Notes under the pieces: generated by a model
Told to the model about the DNA's origin: nothing
What the model saw: only the letters and a program-made list of their open reading frames with translations
Databases searched by the model: none
Program-made: the position numbers and the translations under genes
Part shown: piece after piece, positions 43,031 to 56,600 of the stretch
Layout: each line of letters opens with the position of its first letter
How positions within the stretch are numbered: position 1 is the first letter of the stretch
Assembly (NCBI RefSeq): GCF_050948175.1
Contig: NW_027490168.1
Location: 992,001-1,056,000 of the forward strand
Reading direction: 5' to 3'
DNA from: Xylocopa sonorina
Lineage: Eukaryota; Arthropoda; Insecta; Hymenoptera; Apidae
Length of the DNA stretch: 64,000 nt

Positions 43031-44465
43031 ATGAAACATAGAAATGTGATGCGATATCGCGTTTTAAGAAGCATTAGTAATCTATTGCTACGATTCGTAA
43101 AAATCTGCAAACGCTATTTCTTTGCAAGGAAGTGTCGCATTTACATTCATATGAAGTGTAGACGAGGAATACATAACACTTCGCAAATCATATTATATCT
43201 TACCATGAAACATAGAAATGAGATGCGATATTGTGTTTTGAGAAGCATTAGAACACTATCGCTGCGATACCTAGACATCTGCAGACGCTATTTCCTTGCA
43301 AGGATGTGTCGCATTTACATTCATTTGAAGTGAAGACGAGGAGTACATAACACTTCGCAAATCATATTATATCTTACCATGAAGCATAGAAATGAGATGC
43401 GATATCGCGTTTTAAGAAGCATTAGAAATCTATTGCTACGATACGTAGACATCTGAAAACGCTATTTCTTTGCAAGGAAGTGTCGCATTTACATTCATTT
43501 GAAGTGTAGACCAGGAATACATAACACTTCGCAAATCATATTCTATCTTACCATGAAACATAGAAATGAGATGGGCTATCGCGTTTTAAGAAGCATCAGA
43601 TTTCTATTGCTATGACAGGTAGACATCTGCAAACGCTATTTCCTACCAAGGATGTGTCGCATTTACATTCACATGAAGTGTAGACGAGGAATACATTACA
43701 CTTCGCAAATCATATTATATCCTACCATGAAACATAGAAATGAGATGCGATATCGCGTTTTAAGAAGCATTAGTAATCTATTGCTACGATTCGTAAAAAT
43801 CTGCAAACACTATTTCTTTGCAAGGAAGTGTCGCATTTACATTCATTTGAAGTGTAGACGTGGAATACACACACTTCGCAAATCATATTATATCTTACCA
43901 TGAAACATAGAAATGAGATGCGATATCGCGTTTTAATAAGCATTAGAACTCTACTGCTACGATAGGTAGACATCTGCAAACGCTATTTCCTAGCAAGGAA
44001 ATGTCGCATTTACATTCATTTGTAGTGTAGACGAGGAATACATTACACTTCGCAAATCATATTATATCCTACCATGAAACATAGAAATGAGATACGATAT
44101 CGCGTTTTAAGAAGCATTAGAAATCTATTGCTACGATTCGTAAACATCTGCAAACGCTAATTCTTTGCAAGGAAGTGTCGCATTTACATTCATTTGAAGT
44201 GTAGACGAGGAATACATAACACTTCGCAAATCATATTCTATCTTATCATGAAACATAGAAATGCGATGCGATATCGCGATTTCAGAAGCATTAGAACCCT
44301 TTTGCTACGATACGTAGACATCTGCAAAAGCTATTTCCTTGCTAGGAAGTGTCGCATTTACATTCATTTGAAGTGTAGACGAGGAATACATAACACTTCG
44401 CAAATCATATTATATCTTACCATGAAACATAGAAATGTGATGCGATATCGCGTTTTAAGAAGCAT
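41814..44465 (+). repeat. 8-monomer duplication (2 x 1,391 bp)
   Basis: The sequence at 41,814-43,204 is repeated from 43,205 to about 44,465 at an offset of 1,391 bp, eight monomers less 1 bp (42,261 to 43,652; 42,379 to 43,770; 42,803 to 44,194). The second copy has 'gagatgggctatcgcg' like 15-mer copy 1 and not like copy 2, so the donor was probably an earlier or sister copy. It replaces the first seven monomers of what would be the third type II unit. Confidence 0.87.
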
Positions 44466-46840
44466 TAGAACTCTATTGCTACGATAGGTAGACATCTGCA
44501 AACGCTATTTCCTAGCAAGGAAATGTCGCATTTACATTCATTTGAAGTGTAGACGAGGAATACATTACACTTCGCAAATCATATTATATCCTACCATGAA
44601 ACATAGAAATGAGATGCGATATCGCGTTTTAGGAAGCATTAGAAATCTATTGCTACGATTCGTAAACATCTGCAAACGCTATTTCTTTGCAACGAAGTGT
44701 CGCATTTACATTCATTTGAAGTGTAGACGAGGAATACATAACACTTCGCAAATCATATTTTATCTTACCATGAAACATAGAAATGCGATGCGATATCGCG
44801 TTTTAAGAAGTATTAGAACCCTATTGCTACGATACGTAGACATTTGCAAACGCTATTTCCTTGCAAGGAAGTGTCGCATTTACATTCATTTGAAGTGTAG
44901 ACGAGGAATACATAACACTTCGCAAATCATATTACATCTTACCATGAAACATAGAAATGAGATGCGATATCGCGTCTTAAGCAGCATTAGAACTCTATTG
45001 CTACGATACGTAGACATCTCTAAACGCTATTTCTTTGCAAGGAAGTGTCGCATTTACATTCATTTGAAGTGTAGACGAGGAATACATAACACTTCGCAAA
45101 TCATATTATATCTTTCCATGCAACATAGAAATGAGATGCCATATCGCGTTTTTAGAAGCATTAGAACTCTATTGCTACGATACCTAGACATCTGCAAACG
45201 CTATTTCCTTGCAAGGAAGTGTCGCATTTACATTCATTTGAATCGTAGACGAGGAATGCATAACACTTCGCAATGAATATTATATATTATCATGAATCAT
45301 GAAATGAGATGCAATATCTCGTTTTAAGAAGCATTTGAACTCTATTGCTACGATACCTAGACATCTGCAGACGCTATTTCCTAGCGAGGAAGTGTCGCAT
45401 TTACATTCATTTGAAGTGTAGACGAAGAATACATTACACTTCGCAAATCATATTATATCCTACCATGTAACATAGAAATGAGATGCGATATCGCATTTTA
45501 AGAAGCATTAGAAATCTATTGCTACGATACGTAGACATCTGCAAACGCTATTTCTTTGCAAGGAAGTGTCGCATTTACATTCATTTGAAGTGTAGACGTG
45601 GAATACACACACTTCGCAAATCATATTATATCTTACCATGAAACATAGAAATGAGATGCGATATCGCGTTTTAATAAGCATTAGAACTCTACTGCTACGA
45701 TAGGTAGACATCTGCAAACGCTATTTCCTTTCAAGGAAGTGTCGCATTTACATTCATTTGAAGTGTAGACGAGGAATACATCACGCTTCGCAAATCATAT
45801 TATATCTTACCATGAAACATAGAAATGAGATGCGATATTGTGTTTTGAGAAGCATTAGAACACTATCGCTGCGATACCTAGACATCTGCAGACGCTATTT
45901 CCTTGCAAGGATGTGTCGCATTTACATTCATTTGAAGTGAAGACGAGGAGTACATAACATTTCGCAAATCATATTATATCTTACCATGAAGCATAGAAAT
46001 GAGATGCGATATCGCGTTTTAAGAAGCATTAGAAATCTATTGCTACGATACGTAGACATCTGAAAACGCTATTTCTTTGCAAGGAAGTGTCGCATTTACA
46101 TTCATTTGAAGTGTAGACCAGGAATACATAACACTTCGCAAATCATATTCTATCTTACCATGAAACATAGAAATGAGATGGGATATCGCGTTTTAAGAAG
46201 CATCAGATTTCTATTGCTATGACAGGTAGACATCTGCAAACGCTATTTCCTACCAAGGATGTGTCGCATTTACATTCACATGAAGTGTAGACGAGGAATA
46301 CATTACACTTCGCAAATCATATTATATCCTACCATGAAACATAGAAATGAGATGCGATATCGCGTTTTAAGAAGCATTAGTAATCTATTGCTACGATTCG
46401 TAAAAATCTGCAAACACTATTTCTTTGCAAGGAAGTGTCGCATTTACATTCATTTGAAGTGTAGACGTGGAATACACACACTTCGCAAATCATATTATAT
46501 CTTACCATGAAACATAGAAATGAGATGCGATATCGCGTTTTAATAAGCATTAGAACTCTACTGCTACGATAGGTAGACATCTGCAAACGCTATTTCCTAG
46601 CAAGGAAATGTTGCATTTACATTCATTTGTAGTGTAGACGAGGAATACATTACACTTCGCAAATCATATTATATCCTACCATGAAACATAGAAATGAGAT
46701 ACGATATCGCGTTTTAAGAAGCATTAGAAATCTATTGCTACGATTCGTAAACATCTGCAAACGCTAATTCTTTGCAAGGAAGTGTCGCATTTACATTCAT
46801 TTGAAGTGTAGACGAGGAATACATAACACTTCGCAAATCA
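44422..46840 (+). repeat. 15-monomer HOR type II, copy 3 (nearly complete)
   Basis: Matches copy 2 at an offset of 3,998 bp (40,544 to 44,542; 41,510 to 45,508; 42,261 to 46,259; 42,379 to 46,377). It shares 'aaatgttgcattt' (46,607) and 'gagatgggatatcgcg' (46,175) with copy 2. It stops near 46,840, where one monomer present in copy 2 is skipped and the sequence enters the third 22-mer-type block. Confidence 0.88.
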
Positions 46841-46854
46841 TATTATATCTTACC

Positions 46855-49800
46855 ATGAAACATAGAAATGTGATGCGATATCGCGTTTTAAGAAGCATTA
46901 GTAATCTATTGCTACGATTCGTAAAAATCTGCAAACGCTATTTCTTTGCAAGGAAGTGTCGCATTTACATTCATATGAAGTGTAGACGAGGAATACATAA
47001 CACTTCGCAAATCATATTATATCTTATCATGAAACATAGAAATGCGATGCGATATCGCGATTTAAGAAGCATTAGAACCCTATTGCTACGATACGTAGAC
47101 ATCTGCAAAAGCTATTTCCTTGCTAGGAAGTGTCGCATTTACATTCATTTGAAGTGTAGACGAGGAATACATAACACTTCGCAAATCATATTATATCTTA
47201 CCATGAAACATAGAAATGAGATACGATATCGCGTTGTAAGAATCATAAGAACACTATTGCTACGATACGTAGACATCTGCAAACGCTATTTCCTACAAAG
47301 GAAGTGTCGCATTTACATTCATATGAAGTGTAGACGAGGAATACATAACACTTCGCAAATCATATTACATCTTACCATGAAACATAGAAATGAGATGCGA
47401 TATCGCGTCTTAAGAAGCATTAGAACTCTATTGCTACGATACGTAGACATCTGCAAACGCTATTTCTTTGCAAGGAAGTGTCGCATTTACATTCATTTGA
47501 AGTGTAGACGAGGAATACATAACACTTCGCAAATCATATTATATCTTACCATGAAACATAGAAATGAGATGCCATATCGCGTTTTAAGAAGCATTAGAAC
47601 CCTATCGCTACGATAGGTAGTCATCTGCAAACGCTATTTCCTAGCAAGGAAATGTCGCATTTACATTCATTTGAAGTGTAGACGAGGAATACATTACACT
47701 TCGCAAATCATATTATATCCTACCATGAAACATAGAAATGAGATGCGATATCGCTTTTTAAGAAGCATTAGAAATCTATTGCTACGATTCGTAGACATCT
47801 GCAAACGCTATTTCTTTGCAAGGAAGTGTCGCATTTACATTCATTTGAAGTGTAGACGAGGAATACATAACACTTCGCAAATCATATTATATCTTACCAT
47901 GAAACATAGAAATGAGAAACGATATCGCGCTGTAAGAATCATAAGAACACTATTGCTACGATACGTAGACATATGCAAACGCTATTTCCTACCAAGGAAG
48001 TGTCGCATTTACATTCATATGAAGTGTAGACGAGGAATACATAACACTTCGCAAATCATATTCTATCTTACCATGAAACATAGAAATGAGATACGATATC
48101 GCGTTGTAAGAATCATAAGAACACTATTGCTACGATACGTAGACATCTGCAAACGCTATTTCCTTTCAAGGAAGTGTCGCATTTACATTCATTTGAAGTG
48201 TAGACGAGGTATACATCACGCTTCGCAAATCATATTATATCTTACCATGAAACATAGAAATGAGATGCGATATTGTGTTTTGAGAAGCATTAGAGCTCTA
48301 TCGCTGCGATACCTAGACATCTGCAGACGCTACTTCTTTGCAAGGAAGTGTCGCATTTACATTCATTTGAAGTGTGGACGAGGAATACATAACACTTCGC
48401 AAATCATATTATATCTTACCATGAAACATAGAAATGTGATGCGATATCGCGTTTTAAGAAGCATTAGTAATCTATTGCTACGATTCGTAAAAATCTGCAA
48501 ACGCTATTTCTTTGCAAGGAAGTGTCGCATTTATATTCATATGAAGTGTAGACGAGGAATACATAACACTTCGCAAATCATATTATATCTTATCATGAAA
48601 CATAGAAATGCGATGCGATATCGCGATTTAAGAAGCATTAGAACCCTATTGCTACGATACGTAGACATCTGCAAAAGCTATTTCCTTGCTAGGAAGTGTC
48701 GCATTTACATTCATTTGAAGTGTAGACGAGGAATACATAACACTTCGCAAATCATATTATATCTTACCATGAAACATAGAAATGAGATACGATATCGCGT
48801 TGTAAGAATCATAAGAACACTATTGCTACGATACGTAGACATCTGCAAACGCTATTTCCTACCAAGGAAGTGTCGCATTTACATTCATATGAAGTGTAGA
48901 CGAGGAATACATAACACTTCGCAAATCATATTATATCTTACCATGAAACATAGAAATGTGATGCGATATCGCGTTTTAAGAAGCATTAGAACTCTATTGC
49001 TACGATAGGTAGACATCTGCAAACGCTATTTCCTAGCAAGGAAATGTCGCATTTACATTCATTTGAAGTGTAGACGAGGAATACATTACACTTCGCAAAT
49101 CATATTATATCCTACCATGAAACATAGAAATGAGATGCGATATCGCGTTTTAAGAAGCATTAGAAATCTATTGCTACGATTCGTAGACATCTGCAAACGC
49201 TATTTCTTTGCAAGGATGTGTCGCATTTACATTCATTTGAAGTGTAGACGAGGAATACATAACACTTCGCAAATCATATTCTATCGTATCATGAAACATA
49301 GAAATGCGTTGCGATATCGCGTTTTAAGAAGCATTAGAACCCTATTGCTACGATACGTAGACATCTGCAAAAGCTATTTCCTTGCTAGGAAGTGTCGCAT
49401 TTACATTCGTTTGAAGTGTAGACGAGGAATACATAACACTTCGCAAATCATATTATATCTTACCATGAAACATAGAAATGTGATGCGATATCGCGTTTTA
49501 AGAAGCATTAGAACTCTATTGCTACGATAGGTAGACATCTGCAAACGCTATTTCCTAGCAAGGAAATGTCGCATTTACATTCATTTGAAGTGTAGACGAG
49601 GAATACATTACACTTCGCAAATCATATTATATCCTACCATGAAACATAGAAATGAGATGCGATATCGCGTTTTAGGAAGCATTAGAAATCTATTGCTACG
49701 ATTCGTAAACATCTGCAAACGCTATTTCTTTGCAACGAAGTGTCGCATTTACATTCATTTGAAGTGTAGACGAGGAATACATAACACTTCGCAAATCATA

Positions 49801-51685
49801 TTTTATCTTACCATGAAACATAGAAATGCGATGCGATATCGCGTTTTAAGAAGTATTAGAACCCTATTGCTACGATACGTAGACATTTGCAAACGCTATT
49901 TCCTTGCAAGGAAGTGTCGCATTTACATTCATTTGAAGTGTAGACGAGGAATACATAACACTTCGCAAATCATATTACATCTTACCATGAAACATAGAAA
50001 TGAGATGCGATATCGCGTCTTAAGCAGCATTAGAACTCTATTGCTACGATACGTAGACATCTCTAAACGCTATTTCTTTGCAAGGAAGTGTCGCATTTAC
50101 ATTCATTTGAAGTGTAGACGAGGAATACATAACACTTCGCAAATCATATTATATCTTTCCATGCAACACAGAAATGAGATGCCATATCGCGTTTTTAGAA
50201 GCATTAGAACTCTATTGCTACGATACCTAGACATCTGCAAACGCTATTTCCTTGCAAGGAAGTGTCGCATTTACATTCATTTGAATCGTAGACGAGGAAT
50301 GCATAACACTTCGCAATGAATATTATATATTATCATGAATCATGAAATGAGATGCAATATCTCGTTTTAAGAAGCATTTGAACTCTATTGCTACGATACC
50401 TAGACATCTGCAGACGCTATTTCCTAGCGAGGAAGTGTCGCATTTACATTCATTTGAAGTGTAGACGAGGAATACATTACACTTCGCAAATCATATTATA
50501 TCCTACCATGTAACATAGAAATGAGATGCGATATCGCATTTTAAGAAGCATTAGAAATCTATTGCTACGATACGTAGACATCTGCAAACGCTATTTCTTT
50601 GCAAGGAAGTGTCGCATTTACATTCATTTGAAGTGTAGACGTGGAATACACACACTTCGCAAATCATATTATATCTTACCATGAAACATAGAAATGAGAT
50701 GCGATATCGCGTTTTAATAAGCATTAGAACTCTACTGCTACGATAGGTAGACATCTGCAAACGCTATTTCCTTTCAAGGAAGTGTCGCATTTACATTCAT
50801 TTGAAGTGTAGACGAGGAATACATCACGCTTCGCAAATCATATTATATCTTACCATGAAACATAGAAATGAGATGCGATATTGTGTTTTGAGAAGCATTA
50901 GAACACTATCGCTGCGATACCTAGACATCTGCAGACGCTATTTCCTTGCAAGGATGTGTCGCATTTACATTCATTTGAAGTGAAGACGAGGAGTACATAA
51001 CACTTCGCAAATCATATTATATCTTACCATGAAGCATAGAAATGAGATGCGATATCGCGTTTTAAGAAGCATTAGAAATCTATTGCTACGATACGTAGAC
51101 ATCTGAAAACGCTATTTCTTTGCAAGGAAGTGTCGCATTTACATTCATTTGAAGTGTAGACCAGGAATACATAACACTTCGCAAATCATATTCTATCTTA
51201 CCATGAAACATAGACATGAGATGGGATATCGCGTTTTAAGAAGCATCAGATTTCTATTGCTACGACAGGTAGACATCTGCAAACGCTATTTCCTACCAAG
51301 GATGTGTCGCATTTACATTCACATGAAGTGTAGACGAGGAATACATTACACTTCGCAAATCATATTATATCCTACCATGAAACATAGAAATGAGATGCGA
51401 TATCGCGTTTTAAGAAGCATTAGTAATCTATTGCTACGATTCGTAAAAATCTGCAAACGCTATTTCTTTGCAAGGAAGTGTCGCATTTACATTCATTTGA
51501 AGTGTAGACGTGGAATACACACACTTCGCAAATCATATTATATCTTACCATGAAACATAGAAATGAGATGCGATATCGCGTTTTAATAAGCATTAGAACT
51601 CTACTGCTACGATAGGTAGACATCTGCAAACGCTATTTCCTAGCAAGGAAATGTCGCATTTACATTCATTTGTAGTGTAGACGAG
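46855..51685 (+). repeat. Large segmental duplicate of the 22-mer/15-mer region
   Basis: From 46,855 this block follows the 22-mer unit, and from about 49,000 it runs on through the type II 15-mer sequence to about 51,685. The offset to 36,198 is 11,473 bp and, after the monomer lost near 37,130 in the partner, 11,648 bp (37,415 to 49,063; 38,903 to 50,551; 39,153 to 50,801; 39,772 to 51,420). The offset to 22-mer copy 1 is 15,300 bp (32,371 to 47,671). It has also lost one monomer near 47,290 relative to 31,730-31,990. The 445-codon open frame at 47,671-49,008 differs from that at 32,371-33,708 in only three residues. Confidence 0.88.
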
Positions 51686-52015
51686 GAATACATAACACTT
51701 CGCAAACCATATTCTATCTTACCATGAAACATAGAAATGCGATGCGATATCGCGTTTTAAGAAGCATTAGAACCCTATTGCTACGATACGTAGACATTTG
51801 CAAACGCTATTTCCTTGCAAGGAAGTGTCGCATTTACATTCATTTGAAGTGTAGACGAGGAATACATAACACTTCGCAAATCATATTACATCTTACCATG
51901 AAACACAGAAATGTGATGCGATATCGCGTCTTAAGAAGCATTAGAACTCTATTGCTACGATACAGACATCTGCAAACGCTATTTCTATGCAAGGAAGCGT
52001 CGCATTTACATTCAT

Positions 52016-52737
52016 TTGAAGTGTAGACGAGGAATACATAACACTTCGCAAATCATATTACATCTTACCATGAAACATAGGAATGAGATGCGATATCGCG
52101 TCTTAAAAAGAATTAGAACTCTATTGCTACGATACGTAGACATCTGCAAACGCTATGTTTCTGCAATGAAGTGTCGCATTTACATTCATTTGAAGTGTAG
52201 ACGAGGAATACATAACACTTCGCAAATCATATTATATCTTTCCATGAAACATAGAAATGAGATGCCATATCGCGTTTTTAGAAGCATTAGAACTCTATTG
52301 CTACGATACCTAGACATCTGCAAACGCTATTTCCTTGCAAGGAAGTGTCGCATTTACATTCATTTGAGTCGTAGACGAGGAATGCATAACACCTCGCAAT
52401 GAATATTATATATTATCATGAAACATGAATATGAGATGCAATATCTCGTTTTAAGAAGCATTTGAACTCTATTGCTACGATACCTAGACATCTGCAAACG
52501 CTATTTCTTTGCAAGGAAGTGTCGCATTTACATTCATTTGAAGTGTAGACGTGGAATACACACACTTCGCAAATCATATTATATCTTACCATGAAACATA
52601 GAAATGAGATGCGATATCGCGTTTTAATAAGCATTAGAACTCTACTGCTACGATAGGTAGACATCTGCAAGCGCTATTTCCTTTCAAGGAAGTGTCGCAT
52701 TTACTTTCATTTGAAGTGTAGACGAGGAATACATAAC
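52016..52737 (+). repeat. Dispersed duplicate block (partner 13,239-13,960)
   Basis: Matches 13,239-13,960 for about four monomers at a constant offset of 38,777 bp, with a few differences such as 'tgtttctgcaatgaag' here against 'tgtctttgcaatgaag' there. Both blocks sit among mixed monomers just outside the homogenised core. Confidence 0.75.
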
Positions 52738-53460
52738 ACCTCGCAAATCATATTATATCTTACCATGAAACATAGAAATGAGATGCGATATCGCGTTTTA
52801 AGAAGCATTAGAACCCTATTGCTACGATAGGTAGACATCTGCAAACGCTATTTCCTAGCAAGGAAATGTTGCATTTATATTCATTTGAAGTGTAGACGAG
52901 GAATACATTACACTTCGCAAATCATATTATATCCTACCATGAAACATAGAAATGAGATGCGATATCGCGTTTTAAGAAGCATTAGAAATCTATTGCTACG
53001 ATATGTAGACATCTGCAAACGCTATTTCTTTGCAAGGAAGTGTCTCATTTACATTCATTTGAAGTGTAGACGAGGAATACATAACACTTCGCAAATCATA
53101 TTCTATCTTACCATGAAACATAGAAATGCGATGCGATATCGCGTTTTAAGAAGCATTAGAACCCTATTGCTAAGATACGTGGACATCTGCAAACGCTATT
53201 TCCTTGCTAGGAAGTGTCGCATTTACACTCATTTGATGTGTAGCCGAGGAATACATAACACTTCGCAAATCATATTATATCTTACCATGAAACACAGAAA
53301 TGAGATGCGATATCGCGTTTTAAGAATCATAAGAACTCTATAGCTACGATACGCAGAAATCTGCAAACGCTATTTCCTTGCAAGGAAGTGTCGCATTTAC
53401 ATTCATTTGAAGTGTAAACGAGGAATACATAACACTTCGCAAATCATATTATATCTTACC

Positions 53461-53634
53461 ATGAAACATAGAAATGAGATGCGATATCGCGTTTTAAGAA
53501 GCATTAGAAATCTATTGCTACGATACGTAGACATCTGCAAACGCTATTTCCTTGCAAGGAAGTGTCGCATTTACATTCATTTGAAGTGTAGACGAGGAAT
53601 ACATAACACTTCGCAAATCATATTATATCTTACC
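53461..53634 (+). repeat. Representative consensus-like monomer
   Basis: This 174-bp monomer is close to the consensus and serves as a map. Positions 21-30 of the monomer are the perfect palindrome GCGATATCGC, containing an EcoRV site. Positions 58-70 are the near-palindrome CTACG-ATA-CGTAG, which includes a SnaBI site. Positions 88-101 are the perfect palindrome TTCCTTGCAAGGAA. Positions 119-129 (ATTTGAAGTGT) can pair with positions 146-158 (ACACTTC-GC-AAAT) to form an 11-bp stem with a two-base bulge and a 16-base loop. GAAGTGT also occurs at 99-105, and GTAGAC occurs at 67-72 and 128-133, so there are short internal direct repeats, but no sign that the monomer is a doubled half-unit. The frame starting at base 1 is open for all 58 codons and rich in Arg, Lys, Ile and Leu. 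Confidence 0.95.
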
Positions 53635-56600
53635 ATGAAACATAGAATTGAGATCGATATCGCGTTTTAAGAATCATAAGAACTCCTTTGCTATGATACG
53701 TAGACATCTGCAAACGCTATTTCCTTGCAAGGAAGTGTCGCATTTACATTCATTTGAAGTGTAGACGAGGAATACATAACACTTCGCAAATCATATTATA
53801 TCTTACCATGAAGCATAGAAATGAGATGCGATATTGCGTTTTAAGAAGCATTAGAACACTATTGCTACGATACGTAGACATCTGCAAACGCTATTTCCTT
53901 GCTAGGAAGTGTCGCATTTACATTCATCTGAAGTGTAGACGAAGAATATATAACACTTCGCGAATCGTATTATATCTTACCATGAAACATAGAAATGAGA
54001 TGCGATATCGCGTTTTAAGAAGCATTAGAACCCTATTGCTACGATAGGTAGACATTTGCAAACGCTATTTCCTTGCAAGGAAGTGTCACATTAACATTCA
54101 TATGAAGTGTAGACGAGGAATACATAACACTTCGCAAATCATATTATATGTTACCATGAAACATGGAAATGAGATGCGATATCGCGTTTTAAGAAGCATT
54201 GGAACACTATTGCTACGATACGTAGACATCTGCAAACGCTATTTCCTTGCTAGGAAGTGTCGCATTTACACTCATTTGATGTGTAGACGAGGAATACATA
54301 ACACTTCGCAAATCATATTATATCTTACCATGAAACACAGAAATGAGATGCGATATCGCGTTTTAAGAATCATAAGAACTCTATAGCTACGATACGCAGA
54401 AATTTGCAAACGCTATTTCCTTGCAAGGAAGTGTCGCATTTACATTCATTTGAAGTGTAAACGAGGAATACATAACACTTGGCAAATCATATTATATCTT
54501 ACCATGAAACATAGAAATGAGATGCGATATCGCATTTTAAGAAGCATTAGAAATCTATTGCTACGATACGTAGACATCTGCAAACGCTATTTCCTTGCAA
54601 GGAAGTGTCGCATTTACATTCATTTGAAGTGTAGACGAGGAATACATAACACTTCGCAAATCATATTATATCTTACCATGAAACATAGAATTGAGATCGA
54701 TATCGCGTCTTAAGAAGCATTAGAACTCTACTGCTACGATAGGTAGACATCTGCAAGCGCTAATTCCTTTCAAGGAAGTGTCGCATTTACATTCATTTGA
54801 AGTGTAGATGAGGAATACATAACACCTCGCAAATCATATTATATCTTTCCAAGAAACATAGAAATGAGATGCGATATCGCGTTTTAAGAAGCATTAGAAC
54901 CCTATTGCTACGATAGGTAGACATCAGCAAACGCTATTTCCTAGCAAGGAAATGTCGCATTTACATTCATTTGAAGTGTAGACGAGGAATACATTACACT
55001 TCGCAAATCATATTATATCCTACCATGAAACAAAGAAATGTGATGCGATATCGCGTTTTAAGAAGCATTAGTAATCTATTGCTACGATTCGTAAAAATCT
55101 GCAAACGCTATTTCTTTGCAAGGAAGTGTCGCATTTACATTCATTTGAAGTGTAGACGAGGAATACATAACACTTCGCAAATCATATTATATCTTACCAC
55201 GAAACATAGAAATGAGATGCCATATCGCGTTTTAAGAAGCATTAGAACCCTATTGCTACGATAGGTAGACATCTGCAAACGCTATTTCCTAGCAAGGAAA
55301 TGTCGCATTTACATTCATTTGTAGTGTAGACGAGGAATACATTACACTTCGCAAATCATATTATATCTTACCATGAAACATAGAAATGACATACGATATC
55401 GCGTTGTAAGAATCATAAGAACACTATTGCTACGATACGTAGACATCTGCAAACGCTATTTCCTACCAAGGAAGTGCCGCATTTACATTCATATGAAGTG
55501 TAGACGAGGAATACATAACACTTCGCAAATCATATTATATCTTTCCATGAAACATAGAAATGAGATGCCATATCGCGTTTTTCGAAGCATTAGAACTCTA
55601 TTGCTACGATACCTAGACATCTGCAACCGCTATTTCCTTGCAAGGAAGTGTCGCATTTACATTCATTTGAAGTGTAGACGAGGAATACATAACACTTCGC
55701 GAATCATATTATATCTTACCATGAAACATAGAAGTGAGATGCGATATCGCGTTTTGAGAATCATAAGAACTCTATTGCTACGATACGTAGACATCTGCAA
55801 ACGCTATTTCCTTGCAAGGAAGTGTCACATTAACATTCATATGAAGTGTAGACGAGGAATACATAACACTTCGCAAATCATATTATATCTTACCATGAAA
55901 CACAGAAATGAGATGCGATATCGCGTTTTAAGGATCATAAGAACTCTATAGCTACGATACGCAGAAATCTGCAAACGCTATTTCCTTGCAAGGAAGTGTC
56001 GCATTTACATTCATTTGAAGTGTAAACGCGGAATACATAACACTCGGCAAATCATATTATATCTTACCATGAAACATAGAAATGAGATGCGATATCGCGT
56101 TTTAAGAAGCATTAGAACTCTATTGCTACGATACGTAGACATCTGCAAACGCTATTTCTTTGCAAGGAAGTGTCGCATTTACATTCATTTGAAGTGTAGA
56201 CGTGGAATACACACACTTCGCAAATCATATTATATCTTACCAAGAAACATAGAAATGAGATGCGATATCGCGTTTTAGGAAGCATTAGAACCCTATTGCT
56301 ACGATAGGTAGACATCTGCAAACGCTATTTCCTAGCAAGGAAATGTCGCATTTACATTCATTTGAAGTGTAGACGAGGAATACATTACACTTCGCAAATC
56401 ATATTATATCCTACCATGAAACATAGAAATGAGATGCGATATCGCTTTTTAAGAAGAATTAGAAATCTATTGCTACGATTCGTAGACATCTGCAAACGCT
56501 ATTTCTTTGCAAGGAAGTGTCGCATTTACATTCATTTGAAGTGTAGACGAGGAATACATAACACTTCGCAAATCATATTCTATGTTACCATGAAACATAG

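Noticed and set aside
53461..53634. Possible CENP-B box around 'acttcgcaaatc'
   Set aside because: The motif needs TTCG, then A at the fixed position, then CGGG. Here TTCG is followed by CAAAT and no CGGG is present anywhere in the monomer.
53461..53634. Monomer built from two 87-bp halves
   Set aside because: Only short direct repeats (GTAGAC, GAAGTGT) are found within the monomer. The two halves do not align.
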